Source: Bacteroidales bacterium (GTDB lineage Bacteria > Bacteroidota > Bacteroidia > Bacteroidales > 4484-276). From it: DNA of 19,971 bases. Position 1 is the stretch's first letter, and each line of letters begins with the position of its first letter. The DNA is taken from contig JAGYLT010000012.1 of NCBI GenBank assembly GCA_018400545.1, positions 1-19,971 of the forward strand, in the 5' to 3' direction. This document shows positions 1-6,311 of this stretch, piece by piece. The position numbers were made by a program, and so were the translations under genes. The notes under the pieces were generated by a model. That model was not told the DNA's origin, did not search any database, and worked only from the letters and a program-made list of their open reading frames with translations.

Positions 1-53
1 TCATTTCGACTGGAAAAACGTAACGAAGTGGAGTTTTGCAGGGAGAAATCTAA
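1..53. repeat. Fragment of a Bacteroidota-type interspersed repeat
   Basis: The window opens with TCATTTCGACTGG, followed by a GAAGTGGAG core and AGAAATCT near 46-53. From memory, this resembles a short interspersed repeat seen between genes in many Bacteroidota, of the form TCATTTCGAC...GGAG...AGAAATCT, often present as an inverted pair. Only one arm is visible; the other may lie left of the window. The inner part is degenerate and no coding potential is seen. The identification rests on recall of the family, not a search. Confidence 0.45.
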
Positions 54-190
54 AATTTTGCGACATTGCAATTTGCGAATTAGTTTTTATAACTACCTCA
101 CAACCAACACTAGGTCAGGAGTTCTGAAATTTCATTGACTGAGAGGGACAATGCTAGTTCCGTAGTATATGTGGCTTTCTAAAATTAAAA
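54..190. other. Intergenic stretch with nothing recognisable
   Basis: AT-rich noncoding sequence downstream of the minus-strand S51 gene. I see no open frame with a start, no tRNA fold, no strong promoter motif and no hairpin of note. It could be the decayed remainder of an interspersed element, since repeat-like sequence lies on both sides. Confidence 0.4.
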
Positions 191-320
191 CACGCTGAAC
201 GCAGTTCGGTCCCGGATATTCGCATAGCCATCAGGCTAGGACCTGATTTCGTAACCCAGGGGTTCAGTCCTGGGTTTCAGAAAAAAATGTATGGGCCAAA
301 AAAGGCCGTTAACGGCCTTA
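191..320. repeat. Cluster of REP-like hairpins
   Basis: Successive short inverted repeats fill this stretch. GAAC 197-200 pairs with GTTC 204-207, extended by wobble pairs. TAGCC 225-229 pairs with GGCTA 234-238, or alternatively ATCAGG 230-235 with CCTGAT 242-247. AACCCAGG 253-260 pairs with CCTGGGTT 269-276 around an 8-nt loop. A perfect 18-bp palindrome, AAGGCCGTTAACGGCCTT, lies at 302-319. No coding frame runs through. Their density suggests REP-type mobile palindromes, which RAYT-type transposases can mobilise in other bacteria, rather than one terminator: no T-run follows the stems and no gene ends immediately beside them. Confidence 0.55.
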
Positions 321-330
321 ATTAGTGCGG

Positions 331-361
331 GTTGTAATTCTAATAACCCGGCCATGAATGA
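331..361 (+). repeat. 31-bp direct repeat, copy 1 (truncated hairpin unit)
   Basis: This 31-base block, starting GTTGTAATTC and ending GCCATGAATGA, recurs exactly at 398-428; the bases on either side differ. Copy 1 carries only the left arm (ATAACCCGG) of the hairpin that copy 2 completes. It therefore looks like a partial copy of the longer palindromic unit, not an independent element. Confidence 0.8.
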
Positions 362-397
362 TATCAAATGTAACAGTATTATCAACTAATTTAACAC

Positions 398-437
398 GTT
401 GTAATTCTAATAACCCGGCCATGAATGACCGGGTTAT
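398..437 (+). repeat. 31-bp direct repeat, copy 2, completing a REP-like hairpin
   Basis: The second exact copy spans 398-428. Its arm ATAACCCGG (410-418) pairs with CCGGGTTAT (429-437) around the 10-nt loop CCATGAATGA, a 9-bp perfect stem. The 36-bp gap from copy 1 is CRISPR-like in length, but there are only two copies and no cas gene. A mobile REP-type unit with one truncated copy explains it better. Confidence 0.7.
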
Positions 438-553
438 GGAAAAATCATTGCAGGAAACAACTCTCACCTGTTTCTAAAACGACTACTGCGGTTTACATAT
501 CAAACCCTGACAGGTCGTGGCAGGCTGTCTGACATTGGTCATCAAATTTTGAT

Positions 554-2536
554 TCACCGGGTAATCACAAAAGATTGTGAGGCCATTTGTCCATCTTTAC
601 TTTTTGTTCGAAGAAAATAGAAGCCGGGAGATAAATCAGAAACATTTAAGTGGTGGGCAAAATCAAGTTGAGGTGCTTCCAGTATTTTTTTTCCATCTGC
701 TGAATTTACCAAAACTGAAAATTTCTCACCGGAGGATTCCACATTCAAAATATTTTGGGCTGGATTTGGGTAAATTTTTATTGGCTTAAAAATTCCATTG
801 TTTCCTTCATCTATCGAGTAGGCGCTGATATCGTTTCCGGTCTTGATTTTTATAGGGCTGCTGATCAGCCTCATTTTCATACTTTCAAAGCCGGCGAACA
901 TTTGTGGTGTGGAATAATTTGCTGAATAGGTTTTTGTGGCAAAACCGCCTTTTGTATTTTGTAATTCCAGTACCTGTGCCGGCGCATCGCCATAAGAAGT
1001 AATAAAAGTCCCCGATTCGGCAGGAGCATATTTCAGGTAGTTTTTCCGGGTGAGCCAAATGCCAAATCTCACTTTATCGTTAAGCATGGCATAAGGAATG
1101 CCCGCAGCCGGATTCATAAACATATCTGAATTTAAATAGCTGTTTGGAATAATGACGGTGGTTTTTAACAGGTTCAGGCCATCTTTAAAAAGCAAAGTTC
1201 CGGTTCCCGCAGCATTGTAAAGCAAATAATTTTCAATGATGGTTTTCCCGGCAAAGCGGCTGTTGTCGCCCACAAAAGCAATCACTTTATCATCGCGGCG
1301 GATGTGATCGTTTAAAAGAACGCCATTTTCAAATTGTCCGAGGAAATGTTCAAGGATGTAAAATTCGTTGCCAAGGAACAGATATTTGTTGGCATCCTTA
1401 ATGGCTCGCTCAAAATCAGGATCGTCGCCCATGGAGCTGATGCCGCTGAAAACCCTGACATCTTCAGCACCAAGCGAGGTGAGTTTTGTTTTGAATGAAT
1501 TGGCTTCACTTTGGTTAGAACCGGTAATGATCAAAATGACATCGGCGGGGTTTCCCGATCCATTCACAAGGCGTTCCAGCATTTCGTTATTCTCCGAAAG
1601 CGCATCGCCACCGCTGCAAAGAATGGTATAATTTCCGCGTTCTTCCACAATTTCCGGAGTAAAATCTTCGGTAAGGCCTGTGGTTTCGCCGCTATTAAAA
1701 TCGATGGTACAGCCATGTAAAAGCTGTTTTATTTCGATTGAATCCACAATCAGCATTTCCCCATCCTGGTGATAAGGATCGTTAGAAACAGGCAGATAAA
1801 AATTTGCTGCTCCGGTTCCGTAAACGGTTCCCACATGATCCTGTGAAATGGCCAGTGCTGTGGTTTCGTCAACGCCAATTCCTTTAATCAGTTCGTCGTG
1901 ATGTAATTTCCAGTGTGCCAGAAACCCAAGCATTCGCGCGCCGCGGCCACGATCGGTGAAATGGGAATCGAAAATATAGCCCGGGAAGAAATCGAAAAAA
2001 TCGTCTGCCAGTTGTACATACTGGTTGTTGGGATCTTCGATGCATTCGTCCGGGTAAACGGTTCCGTTTTTTGCGGTAAAAATCACCTCCGACATTACGG
2101 CCAGTCCGGCAGATGTACCACAAATCACACCACCCTCATCAAATTTATCCTGGATGGCATCATGGGTTAAGGTGTTTTTCCAGATATTGTAATAATTCCA
2201 CTGGTCGCCGCCTTTCAAAAAAATCACATCATAGGCCATCAGGCTGTCGTAGGTGTCCTGGTCGTTGGCAATACTCTGCGAATTGATTCTAAAATCCTTG
2301 GCAGCAACTGCCCCGCAGTGGTTTACAAAATAATTCCGCATCCAGTCAGTAGCTGTGGAATAAGAAAGGATGGCTACTTTTTTATTTACCGATTGCTCCA
2401 CGGCCCACGAATATGGCGCTGTGCTCCAGGCATCTTCATCGTCTGATTCGCTGCCACCGCCAATTATCAGCAGGCTGCCCTGTGCAAAAATCAATGTGGG
2501 GAATATAACAAAAAGGAGTATTGTAAATTTCTTCAT
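554..2536 (-). CDS. Secreted cyanophycinase-like S51 protein with degenerate second S51 half and T9SS tail
   Basis: 660 aa. Residues 1-19 form a signal peptide ending at IFAQ. The first S51 domain (about 20-290) keeps the family's key features: GTSAG with nucleophile Ser142, DSHFTDRGRGARML with His192, and GIGVDETTALAI with Glu224. S51 enzymes include cyanophycinase, which cuts multi-L-arginyl-poly-L-aspartate to beta-Asp-Arg, and aspartyl dipeptidase PepE. Residues about 301-560 appear to be a second S51-fold copy. Its elbow reads GDNSRFAG (Ser426), and the stretches matching the His and Glu motifs read PNSYLNSD and FGIWLTRKNY, so it is probably inactive. The C-terminus, from about 583 (IKIYPNPAQNILNVES) to the end, is a T9SS type A sorting domain, so the protein should be exported and surface-attached or released. 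It lies 21 bp downstream of iadA, probably in one operon. Substrate is inferred from context; other Asp-containing peptides are possible. Confidence 0.85.
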   Translation of the reverse strand: MKKFTILLFVIFPTLIFAQGSLLIIGGGSESDDEDAWSTAPYSWAVEQSVNKKVAILSYSTATDWMRNYFVNHCGAVAAKDFRINSQSIANDQDTYDSLMAYDVIFLKGGDQWNYYNIWKNTLTHDAIQDKFDEGGVICGTSAGLAVMSEVIFTAKNGTVYPDECIEDPNNQYVQLADDFFDFFPGYIFDSHFTDRGRGARMLGFLAHWKLHHDELIKGIGVDETTALAISQDHVGTVYGTGAANFYLPVSNDPYHQDGEMLIVDSIEIKQLLHGCTIDFNSGETTGLTEDFTPEIVEERGNYTILCSGGDALSENNEMLERLVNGSGNPADVILIITGSNQSEANSFKTKLTSLGAEDVRVFSGISSMGDDPDFERAIKDANKYLFLGNEFYILEHFLGQFENGVLLNDHIRRDDKVIAFVGDNSRFAGKTIIENYLLYNAAGTGTLLFKDGLNLLKTTVIIPNSYLNSDMFMNPAAGIPYAMLNDKVRFGIWLTRKNYLKYAPAESGTFITSYGDAPAQVLELQNTKGGFATKTYSANYSTPQMFAGFESMKMRLISSPIKIKTGNDISAYSIDEGNNGIFKPIKIYPNPAQNILNVESSGEKFSVLVNSADGKKILEAPQLDFAHHLNVSDLSPGFYFLRTKSKDGQMASQSFVITR

Positions 2537-2557
2537 GATCGATAAGCTCGCTTTGGT

Positions 2558-3712
2558 TTAAAAATAGGTTTTCTTTATTTGTTGATAATTTTCGGTAATC
2601 AGTTCACCTTTTGAAATCATAAAAGCAATCTCCATTTTTTCATCCAACAGCAAAATGTCGGCATCAAAATCCTGTCTGATTTGTCCTTTGTTAGCAAGCT
2701 TCAGCACTTTTGCCACATTCGTCGAAATGGTGCTTACGGCCTTTGTAATGCTCAGGTTTTCATCAAAAACCATATCCCTGAATTCCTGTAACAGGCTCAT
2801 CGGTTTTCCGGTTTCTAATTTCACCAGATTTCCGTTTGCATCAAAATCGGGCAAGCTGCCGCCTGCATCAGAACTCATGGTAATGTTTTGTAGCGGAACA
2901 CCTGCTTCGAGCAATTCAGCAACTGCTTTTGAAGGTTTGATTTCATAGTCCGGAAAATAAGGATAGGAGCTGGATGTAAGATCAACCGGGCCGAGCAGCC
3001 CGTATTTTTTCGCATCTTCAAAGATATAATCGTTGCGGTTGATATGTGTGGGCAGGAATTGCTGGTATTTCAGTTCGGAATTTTTAACCGCATCATAAAT
3101 GGGTTGGAAGGGGTCTAACGCATCGCCCATGTGGATATTCACAATTCCGGCTTTTCCGCCGAGCATTCCGCCAACCCTGGCGGCAGCGGCAAGTTTTGCC
3201 AGTTCGCTGGCAGAAGGCACGGAACTGCGATGATCTGATAAGGCAATTTCACCTGCGCCTATCACTTCTTCGATCATCGAAATATCTTCGGCTACGCTAC
3301 CGAGGATAGTTGGCGTTGGCAACTGGTATGCCCCGGTGTACATAAATGCGGTGAGGCCTTCCCTGTTGAGGGCTTTGGCTTTCATCAGCACCGATTTAGG
3401 GTCGCGGGTAATGCCATCCGTTCCAAGGCATCCAACGGCTGTTGTTACGCCGGCTTCAAAAAAATCGCTGATGTGCATCTCAGGTGTGCGGGTAGCAGGT
3501 CCTCCTTCGCCGCCCGCTCCGGCAATATGACAATGACTGTCGATAAATCCGGGCATGGCTTTTAGCTTTCCGGCATTAATTATTTTGAGAATGTATGGAG
3601 CGTCACCATCAATATCGTCGGCAATGAAATGAATTTTATGGCCGGCGATAAGTATATCTTTTTTTCCGATGGATTCCGGAGCATAAACCTCTGCATTTTT
3701 AATTAAGATCAT
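2558..3712 (-). CDS. iadA: Isoaspartyl dipeptidase, Glu-type (M38)
   Basis: 384 aa, close to the usual IadA length, with no signal peptide, so cytoplasmic. It hydrolyses beta-aspartyl dipeptides. It is an amidohydrolase-superfamily enzyme with a two-metal site. Visible ligands are His60 and His62 (FIDSHCHIAGAGGEGG), His194 (NIHMGD), His223 (PTHINRN) and Asp282 (MSSDAGGS). Glu69, Tyr129 and Arg162 (SDHRSS) match substrate residues of the E. coli enzyme. The metal-bridging position, a carboxylated lysine (Lys162) in E. coli IadA, is Glu155 here, as in the described glutamate-type IadA of Colwellia psychrerythraea. The S51 gene follows 21 bp downstream, matching the two-step route of cyanophycin breakdown. 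Alternatively it simply clears isoaspartyl peptides from damaged proteins. The start is the first ATG; upstream lies a terminator. Confidence 0.93.
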   Translation of the reverse strand: MILIKNAEVYAPESIGKKDILIAGHKIHFIADDIDGDAPYILKIINAGKLKAMPGFIDSHCHIAGAGGEGGPATRTPEMHISDFFEAGVTTAVGCLGTDGITRDPKSVLMKAKALNREGLTAFMYTGAYQLPTPTILGSVAEDISMIEEVIGAGEIALSDHRSSVPSASELAKLAAAARVGGMLGGKAGIVNIHMGDALDPFQPIYDAVKNSELKYQQFLPTHINRNDYIFEDAKKYGLLGPVDLTSSSYPYFPDYEIKPSKAVAELLEAGVPLQNITMSSDAGGSLPDFDANGNLVKLETGKPMSLLQEFRDMVFDENLSITKAVSTISTNVAKVLKLANKGQIRQDFDADILLLDEKMEIAFMISKGELITENYQQIKKTYF

Positions 3713-3782
3713 AAACTGATTTTTGATGTTGTTCTGTCAACTTTTAATTGATACAATCGAGTCGTGCAATTCCCCTACGCAA

Positions 3783-3821
3783 AATAAAAAAAGAGGCACT
3801 CCCTGCGGATAATGCCCCTTT
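3783..3821 (-). terminator. Intrinsic terminator of iorA-iorB
   Basis: Read on the minus strand, AAAGGGGCA (3821-3813) pairs with TGCCTCTTT (3798-3790) through nine pairs including one G-U, around a 14-nt loop. A T-rich run (TTTTTTTATTTT) follows. It lies about 22 bp past the iorB stop codon and separates iorAB from iadA, so the latter probably has its own promoter. Confidence 0.85.
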
Positions 3822-3842
3822 AAAATTTTTGTTGCGTTGTGA

Positions 3843-4427
3843 CTATTTCACATAATTCCTTGCAAATTCCTCGCCGGCGATAAATGCATCGATGTTTAGC
3901 TGAACCACTTTATCGCCTTTGTTTCCGAAAAGCTTTCTGATGGAGCTCTCCATGAATTTATAATCCATATCCAGAAAGGGAGAGGCGGCACCGAGCATAA
4001 CCATGTTGGCCGACCTTATGGATCCCAGTTCTTTAGCCAGATGATCGGCGTCGATGATGATGTGGTTGGGATGCTTTTTGATCTCGGCCATGATATCATC
4101 CTTTTTGGGATAGTTCGGAATGTTGGTAAATGCTGTAGCATTGGTGATCAGCCAGCCTTCCGGTGATAGCCAGGGTAAATACCTGAGCGATTCCATTGGC
4201 TCCACCGACAGTATCATGTCGGCCTTTCCGTAGGGGATCAGGTCAGATGCAATCTCTTTGTCGGAAATCCGGAGGTTCGACTGCACATCGCCACCCCGTT
4301 GGCTCATTCCATGTACCTCGGCCTGCTTTAAAAATAAGCCGGCTTCAACGGCTGCAAGCCCGATGGATGCGGCAATGGATAAAATACCCTGTCCGCCTAC
4401 GCCTGCAAGTATGATGTCTTTTTTCAT
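3843..4427 (-). CDS. iorB: Indolepyruvate oxidoreductase subunit beta
   Basis: 194 aa, the usual size. It is the gamma-type domain of 2-oxoacid:ferredoxin oxidoreductases and partners IorA in oxidising indolepyruvate and other aryl pyruvates to aryl-acetyl-CoA in the cytoplasm, with electrons passed to ferredoxin. Diagnostic motifs are the N-terminal GVGGQGILSIA (about residues 9-19) and AEVHGMSQRGGDVQSNLRIS (about 37-56), typical of IorB. The ATG start is only 21 bp downstream of the iorA stop, so the two are co-transcribed. A strong terminator follows, closing a two-gene unit. Nothing odd in the sequence. Confidence 0.93.
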   Translation of the reverse strand: MKKDIILAGVGGQGILSIAASIGLAAVEAGLFLKQAEVHGMSQRGGDVQSNLRISDKEIASDLIPYGKADMILSVEPMESLRYLPWLSPEGWLITNATAFTNIPNYPKKDDIMAEIKKHPNHIIIDADHLAKELGSIRSANMVMLGAASPFLDMDYKFMESSIRKLFGNKGDKVVQLNIDAFIAGEEFARNYVK

Positions 4428-4448
4428 GTGCTTACTGCTATTTTTTGG

Positions 4449-6077
4449 TTAATTTTCCTTTTGTTTTTCCAATTCTTTGGCCTTTGCTTTTGCACGCATG
4501 CGCTTGTTGAGTGTCTGAATGCATTCTCTTCTGGGGATCACCACCGAAACGCCCTGGTAATTTAATTCATCCAGGATCACCTTCACATTTTCTTCATGGT
4601 TCTTTTTGAGTGGTTTGATCACACGAATATGCTCTTCTTCCACGCCCACGCCGCGGCAAATGGATTCTATTTTTCCGAGAGCGGCTGATTTTTGTCCGCC
4701 GGTCATGCCTGTGGTTGCATTGTCGGCGATGATCACGGTAACCGGTGATTTATCGTTTACGGCGTCCAAAAGGCCGGTCATTCCGGAATGTGTAAAAGTG
4801 GAATCGCCTATCACAGCAACGGCAGGCACAAAGCCCACGTCGGCGGCGCCTTTGGCCATGGTGATAGATGCGCCCATGTCAACGCAGGTATTTATGGCGT
4901 TGAAAGGTTCCAGTGCGCCAAGTGTGTAGCATCCGATATCGGAAAAAACACGTCCCGGGCTGAATTGCAACAGCGCTTCATTCAGGGCATTGTACATGTC
5001 GCGGTGTGAGCAGCCCACGCAAAGTGAGGGTGGCCGGCCTGTTACCAGATCCGGAACATCGCGGCCGTGGATATCATCCCTGCCAAGTGCGCGCGCCACG
5101 ATATTTGGATTTAGTTCGCCGTCGCGCGGAACAGTACCGTCTAAGCGCCCCGAAACATTCAATCCTTTCGAAAGGTAACCTTTCAGCATCTCTTCAATGA
5201 GTGGTGCTCCCTCTTCCAGAACAAGCACCTTGTCGCACTCATCCACCAGCTTTGCAATCATATTTCTGGGAATGGGATATTGTGCAACTCTGAGCACCGG
5301 ATTGGGAATGTTGCGTTCCGGATAGTTTTCGAGCAAATAGTTCCAGGCAATACCGCTGGCGATAATCCCCATCGATTTATCCCCGCCGTCGATATACTGA
5401 TTGAAACCGGCGGTTTCCGCTTCTTCCAAAAAACGGTCCTGGTTCGAAAGTAAAAGCTTATAGCGTTTTCGGGCAATGGCCGGCAAAAGCACAAACTGCC
5501 TGAGGTCGCCCGGGAGTTGCAGGTCGTTTTGTTGCCGCTCATCTTTGCGCACAACGCCGGCACGTGAGTGGGCCAGGCGGGTGGTGATGCGCAGCAACAC
5601 CGGGGTTTTCAGTTTTTCAGAAAGTTCAAATCCGTAATGCACCATATCGTAGGCCTGCTGCTGGTCAGAAGGTTCCAGGGTAGGGATCATGGCAAACTTG
5701 CCGTAATATCTTGAATCCTGTTCATTTTGCGATGAGTGCATCGACGGGTCATCCGCCGAAACGATGATCAGCCCGCCATTGGCTCCGGTTACCCCGGCAT
5801 TTACAAAAGCATCCGCAGCCACATTCAGGCCAACATGCTTCATGCATGCCATGGCCCGCTTTCCGGCATAAGAAACGCCCATGGCAGCTTCCACAGCCGT
5901 CTTTTCATTGGCCGTCCACGATGAAACAATATTTTTATCCGTGGCCATTTTGGAACCCTGAACATATTCGGTAATTTCGGTGGATGGGGTTCCGGGATAG
6001 GCAAATATGCCGGAAATACCAGCATCTATAGCACCCTGGGCTATGGCTTCATCTCCCAGTAATAACATTTTCTGCAT
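4449..6077 (-). CDS. iorA: Indolepyruvate oxidoreductase subunit alpha, lacking the ferredoxin domain
   Basis: 542 aa. It is the catalytic, thiamine-pyrophosphate-binding subunit that decarboxylates aryl pyruvates made by transamination of aromatic amino acids. The N-terminal pyrimidine-binding region starts MLLLGDEAIAQGAIDAG and contains FAYPGTPSTEI (about residues 25-35). The C-terminal TPP domain contains PSLCVGCSHRDMYNAL, the GDSTFTHSGMTGLLDA motif and NATTGMTGGQ. Classical archaeal IorA runs on into a tail with two CxxCxxCxxxCP [4Fe-4S] motifs. This protein stops after IPRRECIQTL and a charged Lys/Glu-rich tail, with no such cysteines. Shorter IorA proteins of about 530 aa are, as I recall, common in Bacteroidota, so this is probably normal there rather than a truncation. 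First gene of iorAB, transcribed divergently from glnA. Confidence 0.92.
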   Translation of the reverse strand: MQKMLLLGDEAIAQGAIDAGISGIFAYPGTPSTEITEYVQGSKMATDKNIVSSWTANEKTAVEAAMGVSYAGKRAMACMKHVGLNVAADAFVNAGVTGANGGLIIVSADDPSMHSSQNEQDSRYYGKFAMIPTLEPSDQQQAYDMVHYGFELSEKLKTPVLLRITTRLAHSRAGVVRKDERQQNDLQLPGDLRQFVLLPAIARKRYKLLLSNQDRFLEEAETAGFNQYIDGGDKSMGIIASGIAWNYLLENYPERNIPNPVLRVAQYPIPRNMIAKLVDECDKVLVLEEGAPLIEEMLKGYLSKGLNVSGRLDGTVPRDGELNPNIVARALGRDDIHGRDVPDLVTGRPPSLCVGCSHRDMYNALNEALLQFSPGRVFSDIGCYTLGALEPFNAINTCVDMGASITMAKGAADVGFVPAVAVIGDSTFTHSGMTGLLDAVNDKSPVTVIIADNATTGMTGGQKSAALGKIESICRGVGVEEEHIRVIKPLKKNHEENVKVILDELNYQGVSVVIPRRECIQTLNKRMRAKAKAKELEKQKEN

Positions 6078-6127
6078 TTTATCTGCGTTTTGAATTTGAT
6101 TAAAAGTCTGGATTGAAAAGGTGCCTG

Positions 6128-6135
6128 CAAAGCTA
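6128..6135 (-). promoter_or_regulatory. Bacteroidota -7 promoter element for iorAB
   Basis: CAAAGCTA on the plus strand reads TAGCTTTG on the minus strand, an exact match to the TAnnTTTG consensus. It lies 50 bp upstream of the iorA ATG, leaving a leader of roughly 40-45 nt. No clear TTTG -33 element is seen at the usual distance. Confidence 0.55.
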
Positions 6136-6271
6136 TTAATTTTTAGGCTTTAAACATCGCTGCATATCCCCGGCTCAGACTATTTAAATTCCTTTTAGAT
6201 AACTATATTACAAAATCTTAGCACGATCTCAGGTTCTTAAATCCACCCCATAAAATTCGAAAAAGAAATTG

Positions 6272-6279
6272 TAAGTTTG
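6272..6279 (+). promoter_or_regulatory. Bacteroidota -7 promoter element for glnA
   Basis: TAAGTTTG matches the TAnnTTTG consensus exactly and lies 32 bp before the glnA ATG. The -33 region has no good TTTG match, which may point to activator dependence. It shares the 234-bp divergent region with the iorA promoter. Confidence 0.6.
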
Positions 6280-6311
6280 GCGCCCTTTTCAAGAATTTAA
6301 AAAACTAAAAT

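Noticed and set aside
253..276. tRNA-like T arm (GGTTCAGTCC inside a GC stem)
   Set aside because: No acceptor stem, anticodon arm or D arm can be built around it; it is a simple hairpin.
331..428. Possible two-repeat CRISPR mini-array (31-bp repeats, 36-bp spacer)
   Set aside because: Only two copies, no cas genes, and copy 2 continues into a hairpin arm that copy 1 lacks. A truncated palindromic unit fits better.
541..553. ATCAAATTTTGAT palindrome as terminator of the S51 gene
   Set aside because: It is short, AT-only at the core and not followed by a T run on the minus strand; it could be chance.
3779..3787. Promoter -7 element for iadA (minus strand TTATTTTGC)
   Set aside because: It is one base short of TAnnTTTG and overlaps the T-run of the iorAB terminator. 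iadA probably has a promoter, but I cannot place it.
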